A stretch of 64,000 nucleotides of DNA from JACVRW01 sp963808545 (GTDB lineage: Bacteria; Actinomycetota; Thermoleophilia; Solirubrobacterales; Thermoleophilaceae). The notes under the pieces are model-generated. The model was not told the DNA's origin, did no database searches, and saw only the letters and a program-made list of their open reading frames with translations. The stretch lies in assembly GCA_963808545.1 (NCBI GenBank), contig CAWEGB010000011.1, positions 372,001-436,000 of the forward strand. Reading direction: 5' to 3'. A program made the translations under genes and the position numbers. Shown here piece after piece: positions 52,601 through 60,936 of the stretch (the stretch's first letter is position 1; each line of letters starts with the position of its first letter).

Positions 52601-53010
52601 TCACGCGCCCGCAATGCCCAGTCGGAGTCGAGGCCCTCGAGCAACTCGCCCTCCCCCGCGCTCACCGCGGCCTCGAGCTCGCCGGCCTCGAGGTTCCGGC
52701 GGAACTCGCGGACGTCGACCCGCACCTGATCCTCGGCCATGCCGATCTGCCGGCCGTCCGCCACGAGCGCAGTAGCGCCCGCCGGACCGAGTGCACGGCG
52801 CAGCTCGTACAGCGCGCTGCGGAGCGTCTTGCGTGCGCTCTCCTCCGGCACGTCTGGCCGCAACCGGCCGGCCAGGGCCGAGCGCGGCTGCAGGCCGGGC
52901 GAGAGCGCGAGCCGAGCCAGTAACTCGCGCGCACGCGCGTCCGCGGGCAGCGTGACCGGCTCGCCGTCCACCGCGGCAGACAGGCCACCGAGGAGACGCA
53001 CCTCGAGCAC
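49615..53010 (-). CDS. SARP/AfsR-type regulator with AAA ATPase and TPR domain
   Basis: A 1131-residue regulator. Residues 1-235: a SARP DNA-binding domain with winged helix (EVRLLGGLSAAVDGEPVTLP, then RTLRSALYELRRALGP-like stretch) and the bacterial transcriptional activation domain (LSEVAHRELITLLALAGDRP). The middle has Walker A LVAGEPGIGKTTLASELGRR and Walker B PVLLVLDDVHWADTDSLTLL. The last 450 residues are Ala-rich helical repeats of TPR type. GTG 53010 starts the SARP domain; an extension to 53109 is low-complexity. It is divergent from the FAD oxidoreductase gene (120-base gap), which it may control. Such regulators act on secondary-metabolism or stress genes; targets here are not shown. 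Confidence 0.88.
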   Translation of the reverse strand: MLEVRLLGGLSAAVDGEPVTLPADARARELLARLALSPGLQPRSALAGRLRPDVPEESARKTLRSALYELRRALGPAGATALVADGRQIGMAEDQVRVDVREFRRNLEAGELEAAVSAGEGELLEGLDSDWALRARDEHEAELAGVLGTLSERARDRGDLPAAVGWARRRVGLEPLSEVAHRELITLLALAGDRPAALTAAEAMTERLRRELGVPASAASRTLVEDVRRGRVATEDTASPALPPPELPRALARGRRPEGREPELERLREVWSEALTGAVRFALVAGEPGIGKTTLASELGRRAHAEGALVLLGRSDDQALVPFQPWVEVLEGLLDGLSNEATDRWLSAYDGALARLLPARSAVDAPPAGPRERYLAFELVRELLDEVAARSPVLLVLDDVHWADTDSLTLLRHLARSSRAARLLIVLCARTAELEPATGQVLAELRREGPLVHVDLAGLDDDAVEALLAEHTGGVDREVARRYRARSGGNPFFLDELLRAEREAGPGSDEVPAGVREVIAQRLERLDGETMLVLELAAVAGLEFDVHALAGAGERPVVEVLRALDDATRTALVKVNEPATRYAFAHALVVETILGALPPSRRAQLHLQLAEVLADGHEAGAVGAGEVARHLRAAGALVDAERRASWELAAAREATAALAHADAAGHYQAALAAAGGRRDPELLLALGRSHDRAGRRAEARAAFLDAAEVARRAGDPVLLAQASLGYGGMAVVITAADSVAVDLLEEALAALPDDAPGTSARLLAKLSVELYYADPGRARELGARAVEQARRAGEPAALAAALNAHRVALWAPQHAGERLDVAGEMVAAAEVAGDQEAVLQGRNWRVVDLIELGRLGDAAAEIDAYEALADATGLPHFRWYVPLWRGALAILAGRWDEASALSARARALGRQADDANAPMFADIQREQNLFAQGRYEEVDRDRLMHGAVSSPAATEWLVWVALLDALTGATDEARRIVTDLTRDGSSAIAMNANWHGACVLAEAAAQVGDREAAALLHTVLEPHAHLFPLLARAAACLGSAEYFVGRLAWTLGRHEEAEARLRRAVSANDEAGAASRAALAQLSLGELLADRGDRSGARDVLQQAAARAEAIGMPIVAARALRAERPARSGD

Positions 53011-53130
53011 GAGCGCAGAGTATCCGCTCGCCCGACGCGCGCGGGACGCATTCCGGACGCCCACGGGGACGCTCGCCGGACGGGCGCCGAGCAGCCTGTC
53101 CCTCGTCACCGATCTCGAGGAGCCCTACAC

Positions 53131-54534
53131 ATGACGACTCTGCGCACGACTCACGACGACCTGGCCACCGTGCTCTCCGAGCGCCTCGCCGGGGAGGTCA
53201 TATCGCCCGACCATCCGGCCTACGACGAGGCCCGGCAGGTCTGGAACGGAATGATCGACAAGCGGCCCGCCCTGATCGCGCGCTGCGCGGACGCCGCCGA
53301 CGTGGCGGCCGCCGTGCGTTTCGCGGGCGAGCGCGGTCTCGAGCTGGCCGTGCGCGGCGGTGGGCACAACGTGGCCGGCACCGCGACGACCGACGGCGGC
53401 CTGGTGGTCGACCTGTCGCCCATGCGTGCCGTGAATGTGGATGCGTCGGGGCGCAGCGTGCACGTGCAGGGCGGCGCCACCTGGGCCGAGGTCGACGCAG
53501 TGACCGCGCCGCTCGGGCTGGCCACGACCGGTGGCATCGTGTCGGAGACCGGAGTCGCCGGGCTGGCGCTCAGCGGCGGCGTCTCCCACCAGCGGCGCCG
53601 GGACGGGATGACCATCGACAACCTCGTGTCGGCCGAGGTGGTGCTCGCCGACGGCCGGTGCGTGCGCGCCGGCGCCGACGAGCACCAGGACCTGTACTGG
53701 GCGCTGCGCGGAGGCGGCGGCAACTTCGGGGTCGTCACCTCGTTCGAGCTGCGCCTGCACGAGCTCGGCCCCGAGGTCTTCGGCATGCACGTGGCCTACC
53801 GGTTCGAGGACGCCGCTGAGGTGCTGAAGGGCTGGCGCGACGCCGTGGCCGACGCGCCCGACGAGCTGTCGAGCGCGGGCTTCATCTGGTCGCTGCCGGT
53901 GGTCGACGAGCTGCCCGAGCAGCTGCGCGGGGTGCCCTACCTCGGCCTGGAGGGCATGTGGGCCGGCGATCCGGCCGAGGGCGACCGCATGACCCGGCCG
54001 CTGCGCGAGCTGGCCACCCCGCTGCTCGACATGAGCCAGACGTTCGCCTACGTCGACTTCCAGAAGAGCCTCGACCCGTTCTTCCCCGCGGGACTGCGCT
54101 ACTACTGGAAGGCGCTCTACCTCGACGGCCTCTCGGACGCCGCGGTGGACACCACCGTCGAATGGTCGAACCGCCGTCCCTCGAACAACTCGCTCGTCGT
54201 GATCCGCCACTGCGGCGGCTCGATCGGCCGGGTCGGCGCCGAGGATACGGCGTTCGGCGACCGCAGCTCCGAGTGGATGCTGAGCATCGACTCCACCTGG
54301 CGCGAGCCGGAGGACGACGCAGCCAACATCGCCTGGACGCGCGACTTCTACGACGCGTCGCGGGAGTTCTCGGACGGGAAGGCGTACTTCAACTTCCCCG
54401 GCCTGCTGGAGGACGGGGACGCAGCGGTGCGCTCGAGCTACGGCCGAAACCACGCCCGGCTGGCGCGCATCAAGGGGGAGTACGACCCGGAGAACCACTT
54501 CCGGCTGAACCAGAACATCAAGCCGGCGGGTTAG
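53131..54534 (+). CDS. FAD-linked oxidoreductase (BBE/PCMH type)
   Basis: A 467-residue flavoprotein of the vanillyl-alcohol-oxidase/berberine-bridge superfamily. The PCMH FAD-binding domain has ALIARCADAADVAAAVRFAG, LAVRGGGHNVAGTATTDGGL (the His in R-G-G-G-H is the 8-alpha-histidyl FAD site), VHVQGGATWAEVDAVTAPLG, and GVAGLALSGGVSHQRRRDGM. The position that carries the second (6-S-cysteinyl) link in bicovalent enzymes has no Cys, so the flavin is likely single-linked. A BBE-type tail ends YDPENHFRLNQNIKP. It is 120 bases from the divergent SARP regulator. A short ribosome-site-like GAGGAGC precedes ATG 53131. The substrate is unknown, perhaps a sugar or phenol. Confidence 0.9.
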   Translation: MTTLRTTHDDLATVLSERLAGEVISPDHPAYDEARQVWNGMIDKRPALIARCADAADVAAAVRFAGERGLELAVRGGGHNVAGTATTDGGLVVDLSPMRAVNVDASGRSVHVQGGATWAEVDAVTAPLGLATTGGIVSETGVAGLALSGGVSHQRRRDGMTIDNLVSAEVVLADGRCVRAGADEHQDLYWALRGGGGNFGVVTSFELRLHELGPEVFGMHVAYRFEDAAEVLKGWRDAVADAPDELSSAGFIWSLPVVDELPEQLRGVPYLGLEGMWAGDPAEGDRMTRPLRELATPLLDMSQTFAYVDFQKSLDPFFPAGLRYYWKALYLDGLSDAAVDTTVEWSNRRPSNNSLVVIRHCGGSIGRVGAEDTAFGDRSSEWMLSIDSTWREPEDDAANIAWTRDFYDASREFSDGKAYFNFPGLLEDGDAAVRSSYGRNHARLARIKGEYDPENHFRLNQNIKPAG

Positions 54535-55375
54535 CGAGCGGCAGGCCGGCGGCGAGCTCCGTCGCCGTCGGCCGCTCCTCGGGCGAGCGGCGCAGGCAGG
54601 CGAGAATCGGTCGAGCGAGCTCGTCGGGCACGGGCAGCGGCCAGGGCTTGACGTTCTCCACCAGTTGAGGGAAGCGCAGTTCCGGCTCCACGCCGGGCGC
54701 CGTGGACGCGGGCTTCGGGAACGGCCGCTGCGCCGTCACCGCGTAGTAGAGGGTGGCTCCCAGTCCCCACACGTCGGCCGCTGGGCCGATGTCGCCGTCG
54801 GGCACGCACTGCTCGGGGGCCATGAACGCGTTGGTCCCGATGTGATCGCGGACCCGCGCCGCCCGCTCGAACGTGCGCGCCAGCGACAGGTCGATCACAC
54901 GGGGAGGGACCCCCATCACGATGTTGTCGGGCTTCACGTCGAGATGGACCCAGCCCTCGGCGGCCATGTAGTGGAGCGCGGCGGCCAGATGCCGGGCCAG
55001 CGGCAGCACCTGCTCCAGCGCCAGCGGCCCGCGCCCGCGGACCAGGTGCCGCAGGGTGGGTCCGTCCACCTGCTCCACCAACACGTGCGGATGGGGCGGG
55101 TCGAACACCGCGTCGAAGCCGCGCAGGATCACCGGATGGGCCAGCGAGTCCAGTGCCTCGGCCTCGCGCCGCAGGCCGCGTAGCGCGGCCTCGTTCTCCA
55201 CCTGGTCGGGCCGGATCACCTTGGCCACCATCGGCGACAGCAGGTGCTCGTCCCAGACCAGGTAGGCCTCGTAGCGGTTGCCGCCTCCGAGCAGCTCCAG
55301 CACCGACCGTCCCTGTGCGATCTCCTCGCCTTCGGAGAGCTCCCAGGAGGCCTTCTCGGAGACGCGCTCGGACAT
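54518..55375 (-). CDS. Serine/threonine protein kinase, atypical motifs
   Basis: A 285-residue protein kinase domain. Gly loop LELLGGGNRYEAYLVWDEHL, catalytic Lys in SPMVAKVIRPDQVENEAALR, the catalytic loop EGWVHLDVKPDNIVMGVPP (HRD replaced by HLD, with Asp and the K-x-x-N kept), VIDLSLARTFERAAR (DFG replaced by DLS), GTNAFMAPEQCVPDGDIGPA (A-P-E), and ADVWGLGATLYYAVTAQRPF. No transmembrane segment or PASTA sensor is present, so it is a soluble kinase. Activity is plausible because the key Lys, Asp and Asn remain. ATG 55375 is chosen over an upstream ATG at 55387. The 3' end overlaps the convergent oxidoreductase by 17 bases. Confidence 0.83.
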   Translation of the reverse strand: MSERVSEKASWELSEGEEIAQGRSVLELLGGGNRYEAYLVWDEHLLSPMVAKVIRPDQVENEAALRGLRREAEALDSLAHPVILRGFDAVFDPPHPHVLVEQVDGPTLRHLVRGRGPLALEQVLPLARHLAAALHYMAAEGWVHLDVKPDNIVMGVPPRVIDLSLARTFERAARVRDHIGTNAFMAPEQCVPDGDIGPAADVWGLGATLYYAVTAQRPFPKPASTAPGVEPELRFPQLVENVKPWPLPVPDELARPILACLRRSPEERPTATELAAGLPLANPPA

Positions 55376-55406
55376 GCGAAGGTGCATCTTGCAGAATCCC
55401 GTCCCC

Positions 55407-56567
55407 ATGATCGACTTCGAGCTGACCGACGAGCAACGACTGGTGCGCGAGACGGCGCGCGATTTCTCCGATCGCGAGATCGCCCCGCGCGCACGTGACA
55501 ACGACCGTAACGAGCACTTCGACACCGAGCTGGTGCAGAAGATCGCGGACATGGGCTTCCTCGGCGCGCTCGTGCCGGAGGACTACGGCGGACGCGGCGT
55601 GGACTACCGCACCTACGGCATCATCGTCGAAGAGGTGGGCCGCGGCTGCTCGGCGATGCGCACGGTGGTGTCGGTGGTGACCTCGCTGGTGTGCTCGTCG
55701 ATCGTTCGCTGGGGCGACGAGGAGCAGAAGCAGGAGTGGCTGCCGCAACTCTGCTCGGGGGAGGCGCTCGGCTGCTTCGGGTTGACGGAGCCCGACACCG
55801 GCTCGGACGCCTCGAACCTCAAGACACGGGCCGAGAAGATCGACGGCGGGTGGCGCCTCAACGGCGGGAAGATGTGGATCTCGCTGGGCAACTACGCCAA
55901 GCTCGCGCTGGTCTTCGCCCAGACCGACCCTGAGCTCAAGCACAAGGGCCTCGCGTGCTTTCTGGTGGACACCTCCAGTGAGGGGTTCAGCACCCAGGAG
56001 ATCCACGGCAAGCTCGGCCTGAAGGGATCCGACACCGCCTCGCTCGGGCTCGACGGCGTGGAGGTGCCCGAGTCCGCCCTGCTAGGCGAGGTCGGCGACG
56101 GCTTCAAGATCGCCATGTCGGCGCTCGACTCCGGTCGCTACAGCGTGGCCGCCGGCTGCGTGGGCATCTGCCAGGCCTCGCTCGACGCCTCGGTGGCCTA
56201 CGCGAAGGAGCGCACCCAGTTCGACCGCCCGATCGCCTCGTTCCAGCTCGTGCAGGAGATGATCGCCGACATGGTGGTGGAGACCGAGGCGGCGCGCGGC
56301 CTCGTGTGGCGCGCCGGATGGACCAAGGACACGGGCAAGCCGAGCACCACCGAGACCTCGATCGCCAAGCTGTACGCCACCGAGGCCGCGGTCAAGTGCG
56401 CGAACGCGGCGATCCAGGTGCACGGCGGCTCGGGCTACGTGGACGACTACCCGGTGGAGCGCTACCTGCGCGACGCGCGCGTGACCACCCTCTACGAGGG
56501 CACGTCCCAGATCCAGAAGCTGATCATCGGCCGCGCGGTCACCGGCGTGAACGCGATGGTCCCGTGA
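55407..56567 (+). CDS. Acyl-CoA dehydrogenase
   Basis: A 386-residue enzyme oxidising acyl-CoA to trans-2-enoyl-CoA with FAD and passing electrons to ETF. Markers: IDFELTDEQRLVRETARDFS, EALGCFGLTEPDTGSDASNL (flavin/CoA binding), KMWISLGNYAKLALVFAQ, GFKIAMSALDSGRYSVAAGC, AIQVHGGSGYVDDYPVERYL and DARVTTLYEGTSQIQKLIIG, where the catalytic Glu is in L-Y-E-G-T-S-Q. ATG 55407 is 31 bases from the divergent kinase gene start. Its stop overlaps the GTG of the enoyl-CoA hydratase by four bases (GTGA at 56564), so both are coupled. Chain length preference is not evident. Confidence 0.94.
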   Translation: MIDFELTDEQRLVRETARDFSDREIAPRARDNDRNEHFDTELVQKIADMGFLGALVPEDYGGRGVDYRTYGIIVEEVGRGCSAMRTVVSVVTSLVCSSIVRWGDEEQKQEWLPQLCSGEALGCFGLTEPDTGSDASNLKTRAEKIDGGWRLNGGKMWISLGNYAKLALVFAQTDPELKHKGLACFLVDTSSEGFSTQEIHGKLGLKGSDTASLGLDGVEVPESALLGEVGDGFKIAMSALDSGRYSVAAGCVGICQASLDASVAYAKERTQFDRPIASFQLVQEMIADMVVETEAARGLVWRAGWTKDTGKPSTTETSIAKLYATEAAVKCANAAIQVHGGSGYVDDYPVERYLRDARVTTLYEGTSQIQKLIIGRAVTGVNAMVP

Positions 56568-57331
56568 GCGTCGTCCTGGCGGAGACCCGCGGTGCGGTGG
56601 GCGTGGCCCAGCTCAACCGCCCCGACGCCCGCAACGCTCTGTCCCCTGAGCTGATGGAGGAGCTGGCGACCCTCTGCGAGCGCTGGGACGAGGATCCGGA
56701 CGTGGGCTGCATCGTCATCGCCGGTGGCCAGGACTGGTTTGCCGCGGGCGCCGACATCAAGGTCATGGCGCGGCGCACCTTCGCCGAGGCTCTCACCTCC
56801 CCGGCCGCCCGCTTCTGGCCGCGGCTCGCCTCGGTGCGCAAGCCGTTGATCGCCGCGGTGTCGGGCTATGCGCTCGGCGGCGGCTGCGAGCTCGCCCTGG
56901 CCTGCGACATGATCGTGGCCTCCGAGCAGGCAGAGTTCGGCCAGCCGGAGATCCTGCTGGGCATCATCCCCGGCGGTGGGGGCACCCAGCGGCTGGCGCG
57001 AGTACTGGGCAAGCAGCGAACGATGGAGCTCGTGCTCACCGGACGGCGGATCGACGCGGGCGAGGCCCAGGCGCTCGGGCTCGTCAACCGCGTCACCTCG
57101 CCCTTCGAATGGCTGGACTCGGCGCTCGAGCTGGCGCAGGTGGTGGCCGGCCGGCCGCCGCTGGCCGTGCGGCTGGCCAAGCAGGCCGTGCTCGCCGCCG
57201 ACGAGACGGCGCTGGGCGCCGGGCTCGACCAAGAGCGCCGGCTGTATGAGCTGGCCATGGCCACCGAGGACCGCGTGGAGGGCATGAACGCCTTCCTGGA
57301 GAAGCGCACGCCGGAGTTTCGGGGCCGGTGA
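56564..57331 (+). CDS. Enoyl-CoA hydratase/isomerase
   Basis: A 255-residue crotonase-fold enzyme hydrating trans-2-enoyl-CoA. The oxyanion regions are DWFAAGADIKVMARRT and YALGGGCELALACDMIVASE, with the crotonase Glu in CELALACD, and PEILLGIIPGGGGTQRLARV, with the second Glu in P-E. LVNRVTSPFEWLDSALELAQ and DETALGAGLDQERRLYELAM follow. GTG 56564 overlaps the acyl-CoA dehydrogenase stop, giving consecutive beta-oxidation steps from one message. The two catalytic Glu both being present favours hydratase over isomerase. Confidence 0.93.
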   Translation: MSVVLAETRGAVGVAQLNRPDARNALSPELMEELATLCERWDEDPDVGCIVIAGGQDWFAAGADIKVMARRTFAEALTSPAARFWPRLASVRKPLIAAVSGYALGGGCELALACDMIVASEQAEFGQPEILLGIIPGGGGTQRLARVLGKQRTMELVLTGRRIDAGEAQALGLVNRVTSPFEWLDSALELAQVVAGRPPLAVRLAKQAVLAADETALGAGLDQERRLYELAMATEDRVEGMNAFLEKRTPEFRGR

Positions 57332-57332
57332 C

Positions 57333-58457
57333 TCAGGGCTCGAGCGACTCCGGGTACAGGCGCTGAGCGATGAGGCCGAAGATCTCCAGCGTTGGGGTGG
57401 AGAAGTTCGACGAGAGGTTGGCCACCGCGACGATCTGGGCGCCGCTCGAGCGCTCGTACATGGTCACGGTGCTGTAGCCGAAGATGGCCCCGTCGTGCCC
57501 GAGCCAGTCGCCGAAGCCGAGGATGCCTAGCCCGTAGCCGACCGGCGGCCCTGGGTTGGGGATGGTGCCGAGCTCGAGGCGCTCGCGCTGGAGGCGGCGA
57601 TTCAGCAGCCTGCCCTTGACCAGCTCGCGGCCCCACTTCTCGATGTCGCCCAGCGTCGAGATCATGCCACCGGCGGTCCAGGCGACCTTCGGGTTCGAGC
57701 GCGTGTAGTTCCGCACCGGCCCGTCGCCTTCGTCGCCTGCGTAGTAGCCGTGCGAGAACGGCGAGGGGATCTTCGGTGTGGTCGGGAAGCTCGTCTCACG
57801 CAGGCCCGCGCGCTCGATCACGTCCCTGGTGATCACCGACTCAGCCGAGCGGCCGGTGACCTTCTGGAGGATGACGCCGAGCAGGACGTAGTTGGAGTCC
57901 GCGTACTGGGTCTTGGCGTTCGGCCTGAAGGCCGGCTTGTTGGCACGGATGATGCGCACCACATCGGCCGGGCTCCAGCGCAGCAGTGGGTTGGCGTCGA
58001 AACGGCGCCCGAACTCGGCGTTGCTGGTGAAGTCGTAGATACCGGACCGCATCGCCAGCATCTGACGGACGGTGATCTTTCGGCCGTAAGGGATGCCCTT
58101 CACCCAGCGGTTGAGCTTGTCCGAGAGCCTCAGCCGCCCGCGCTGGACCTGTCGCAGCACCGCGGTGGCCGTAAAGGTCTTGGTGATGCTGGCGATGCGC
58201 ACGTGGTCGCGCAGCCCAAGTGGTCTGTTCGTCGCGAGGTTGCTCACGCCGTAGGCCTTGACGTAGTCGCCCTTGGGCCCGGAGATCTTCAGCGACACGC
58301 CCGGCAGGCGCCCGCTCTGCATCGCCTGCATGACGGTCGCGTCGACGAACGCTCGGTCTTCGGCCGAGAGCTCAGCGGCCTGCGCCGATGGAGAGGCCAG
58401 GACCACGAACGTCGCGACCATCAGAAACAGCCGAGCCGAGCGTCGGTGGAGGTTCAT
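57333..58457 (-). CDS. Exported serine hydrolase (beta-lactamase/DD-peptidase family)
   Basis: A 374-residue penicillin-binding-protein-like hydrolase. A signal peptide (LFLMVATFVVLASPSAQA) is cleaved near residue 28. S-x-x-K is SITK (Ser90, Lys93) in RIASITKTFTATAVLRQ; the Y-x-N is in YADSNYVLLG; the third motif is HDGAIFGY. The pattern is class C beta-lactamase/DD-carboxypeptidase or esterase (EstB-like). It acts outside the cytoplasm, on the cell wall or a small ester. It is convergent with the enoyl-CoA hydratase gene (2-base gap). ATG 58457 is used. Not connected functionally to its beta-oxidation neighbours. Confidence 0.9.
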   Translation of the reverse strand: MNLHRRSARLFLMVATFVVLASPSAQAAELSAEDRAFVDATVMQAMQSGRLPGVSLKISGPKGDYVKAYGVSNLATNRPLGLRDHVRIASITKTFTATAVLRQVQRGRLRLSDKLNRWVKGIPYGRKITVRQMLAMRSGIYDFTSNAEFGRRFDANPLLRWSPADVVRIIRANKPAFRPNAKTQYADSNYVLLGVILQKVTGRSAESVITRDVIERAGLRETSFPTTPKIPSPFSHGYYAGDEGDGPVRNYTRSNPKVAWTAGGMISTLGDIEKWGRELVKGRLLNRRLQRERLELGTIPNPGPPVGYGLGILGFGDWLGHDGAIFGYSTVTMYERSSGAQIVAVANLSSNFSTPTLEIFGLIAQRLYPESLEP

Positions 58458-58551
58458 CGGTGCAACCTACATGTCCCGATACCTACAGGTCAGTCACATC
58501 AATGACACGGGCAGCCTCCCGGCCACGGCGTGGGTGGTAGGTTCGCGGCCA

Positions 58552-60063
58552 GTGATCCTCGGTGTGGTGGGGGCAGGCACCATGGGCGCCGGCATCGCAC
58601 AGCTCGGCTGCGCTGCCGGGATGCGCACGCTGCTTCACGACCCGGTTCCCGAAGCACTCGAGCGCGGCTCGTTCGCCGTCCGGCGGGGGCTGGCGAGGTG
58701 GGTGGAGAAGGGACGAGCGACGGAGGAGGCCGCCGGCCTGCTCGAGCCGGTGGTGGCACTCGAGGAGCTCGCGGCGTGCGAGCTCGTGATCGAGGCCGCC
58801 CCGGAACGGCCCGAGCTGAAGCGCGAGCTGTTCGAGCGCCTGTCCGAGATCTGCGCCGCCGACACCGTGCTGGCTACCAACACCAGCTCGATCCCCGTGA
58901 CCTCGCTCGCCGGCGCGGCGAGAAGGCCCGAGAACGTCGTGGGCATGCACTTCTTCAACCCGCCGCCGCTGATGGGCCTCCTCGAGGTGATCCGCGCGGC
59001 GCAGACCGGGGAGCGGGCCTTCCAAGTGGCCCGTGAGACGGGCGAGGCGATGGGCAAGCAGGTGATCGTGGCGGCCGACGGGCCCGGCTTCCTCGTCAAC
59101 CGCTGCGGCCGGCCCTTCGGGGCCGAGTCGCTGCGACTGCTCCAGGAGCGGATTGCGAGCCCCGAGCAGATCGACCGCATCTGCCGCATGGGCGGCGGCT
59201 TTCGCATGGGGCCCTTCGAGCTCATGGACCTGGTGGGCATCGACGTGGGCTTCGAGGTGGCCCAGTCGTTCAGCGCTCTCTCCTTCGGCGAGCCGCGCTG
59301 GCGGCCGAGCCCCATCCAGGCCCAGCTGGTGGCGGCGGGGCGGCTGGGACGAAAGACGGGCCGGGGCTTCTACGAGTACGAGGACGGCCGGCCGCAGCGC
59401 CCCGCCGACCCCGAGCCACCCGAGCCCGGCGGCGGGGATGACCGGCGCATCGCCCTCCTCGGAAGCGGCGCCGTCGCCGACGGCCTGCGCGAGCGCGCGC
59501 GGGCGGCGGGCTACGACCTGCGCGAGGGCGGACCGGCGGAGCTCGTGGTGGACGCCGGCGTCGAGCCCGCCGGCCGGCTGCCCGGGGGCGCTCCCCTCCT
59601 GGTGCTCTGCGCGGGCCGGAGCCTGGCCCGCCGCGGCGAGCCCGGCGCCGTGGGCTTCCACCTCCTCCCGCCACTCGAGGCCGTCCGGCTGGTCGAGCTC
59701 ACCCGGCCGCCCGGACTCCAGCCCTTCGCAGCCGAGGCGGCCGAGGACTTCTTCTCCAGCCTCGGTCTCGTGCACGAATGGGTGGAGGATGCGCCCGGCC
59801 TGGTGCTGGGCCGGATCGTCTGCCAGCTGGTCAACGAGGCCCTGTTCGCCGTGGGCGAGGGCGTGGGCACGGCCGCCGACGTCGACGCCGGTCTCACGCT
59901 CGGCCTCAACCATCCCCGCGGGCCGCTGGCCTGGGGCGAGGCGATCGGGCTCGATCACGTGGCTGCGGTGCTCGACGGTCTCTGGGCCGAGCGGCGGGAG
60001 GAGCGCTACCGCCCGGCGCCGCTGCTAGTTCGCGCCGCTGCCGCAACTCCAGAGCGGCAGTAG
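58552..60063 (+). CDS. paaH: 3-hydroxyacyl-CoA dehydrogenase (PaaH-like, two-domain with extension)
   Basis: A 503-residue enzyme. NAD-binding: ILGVVGAGTMGAGIAQLGCA (G-A-G-T-M-G-x-G). LVIEAAPERPELKRELFERL contains the catalytic-region Glu, VLATNTSSIPVTSLAGAARR and VVGMHFFNPPPLMGLLEVIR (His of the catalytic pair). C-terminal 3HCDH domain: FLVNRCGRPFGAESLRLLQE, GPFELMDLVGIDVGFEVAQS. Residues about 290-500 hold a degenerate second Rossmann segment (IALLGSGAVADGLRERARAA) and a second C-terminal domain (HPRGPLAWGEAIGLDHVAAV), the size and layout of PaaH. It oxidises L-3-hydroxyacyl-CoA to 3-oxoacyl-CoA with NAD+. GTG 58552 is used. Confidence 0.9.
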   Translation: MILGVVGAGTMGAGIAQLGCAAGMRTLLHDPVPEALERGSFAVRRGLARWVEKGRATEEAAGLLEPVVALEELAACELVIEAAPERPELKRELFERLSEICAADTVLATNTSSIPVTSLAGAARRPENVVGMHFFNPPPLMGLLEVIRAAQTGERAFQVARETGEAMGKQVIVAADGPGFLVNRCGRPFGAESLRLLQERIASPEQIDRICRMGGGFRMGPFELMDLVGIDVGFEVAQSFSALSFGEPRWRPSPIQAQLVAAGRLGRKTGRGFYEYEDGRPQRPADPEPPEPGGGDDRRIALLGSGAVADGLRERARAAGYDLREGGPAELVVDAGVEPAGRLPGGAPLLVLCAGRSLARRGEPGAVGFHLLPPLEAVRLVELTRPPGLQPFAAEAAEDFFSSLGLVHEWVEDAPGLVLGRIVCQLVNEALFAVGEGVGTAADVDAGLTLGLNHPRGPLAWGEAIGLDHVAAVLDGLWAERREERYRPAPLLVRAAAATPERQ

Positions 60064-60133
60064 GGTTCTGGCGGCATGCGAGCCCGACGGCTGCGGCGGC
60101 GACCGTGAGCCGCCACCGATCTGCACGCAGGCG

Positions 60134-60601
60134 GTGATCGCGGCCCAGCACGACGCCCAGGCGGCGGTGCGCTGGCTGCGGGCCAACGCCGGCACCTACC
60201 GGGTCGACACCGATCGCATCGCCGTGGGCGGCGCCTCGGCCGGCGCGGTCACCTCGCTGGCGGTGGCCTGGCGCTCGGAGGACCCGGGCGACAGCGGCAA
60301 CCCGGGTCCCTCGTCGCGCGCCCGCGCCGTGGTGTCGGTGTCGGGCGGGGTGCCGACCAACGAGTACATCGATGCGGGCGACTCCCCCGCCCTGTTCATC
60401 CACGGCACCGCCGACCAGACGGTCTTCTACGACTGGGCGGCATCGAACGCCGCGGCGATGATCAGCGCCGGCGTCCCCGTCGTGCTCCAGCCGCTCGAAG
60501 GCGCCGGTCATGGGCTCGCCGGGCAGTACTCGACGCTGATCAACCAGCAATCGTCCTACTTCCTCTACTACTTCATGGACCTGGCCAACGCCGCTCGCTG
60601 A
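60134..60601 (+). pseudogene. N-terminally truncated alpha/beta hydrolase (esterase)
   Basis: The frame is open from about 60062, giving DREPPPICTQAVIAAQHDAQ, AAVRWLRANAGTYRVDTDRI, AVGGASAGAVTSLAVA (nucleophile elbow G-A-S-A-G-A), VVSVSGGVPTNEYIDAGDSP, ALFIHGTADQTVFYDWAASN (acid) and LEGAGHGLAGQYSTLI (base His). The enzyme core beginning at the nucleophile is complete, but the first third, including the oxyanion loop, is missing: the preceding gene ends at 60063. A GTG at 60134 could initiate a 155-residue product that cannot fold as a normal hydrolase. I take it as a truncated gene. Confidence 0.6.
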
Positions 60602-60621
60602 GGCGGGCGTATCCTCGGCCG

Positions 60622-60936
60622 GTGGCCACCGCCGACCTCACCGTTCTCGCACTCGGGCGCGCCGGCACCAGCGCCAGCGAGTACATCGCCGAGATCCAGA
60701 GGCGCCTGCGTGACCAGGAGCGCGTGCGCTACCGCATGCACGCCATGGGCACGTCGCTGGAGGGATCGACTGCCGACATCCTGGCGGTGGTGGCCGAGCT
60801 TCACGCCGTGCCCTTCGAGCAGGGCGTGCCGCGGGTCTACACGGTGCTCAAGCTCGACGAGCGCCGCGACCGCCCCGCACAGACGCTCGACGACAAGATC
60901 AGGGCCGTCGAGGACCGCCTCGGCGGCGACATCTAG
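60622..60936 (+). CDS. MTH1187/UPF0045 thiamine-binding protein
   Basis: A 104-residue protein of the MTH1187/YkoF-like fold: ADLTVLALGRAGTSASEYIA, then MGTSLEGSTADILAVVAELH, followed by the strand RVYTVLKLDERRDRP and helix KIRAVEDRL. The T-x-x-P-x-G-T-S-x-E-G pattern (here HAMGTSLEG) forms the hydrophobic thiamine pocket in family members. GTG 60622 is the start, close after the truncated esterase. Its stop overlaps the convergent enoyl-CoA hydratase by four bases. Biological role in thiamine handling is inferred from family members only. Confidence 0.85.
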   Translation: MATADLTVLALGRAGTSASEYIAEIQRRLRDQERVRYRMHAMGTSLEGSTADILAVVAELHAVPFEQGVPRVYTVLKLDERRDRPAQTLDDKIRAVEDRLGGDI

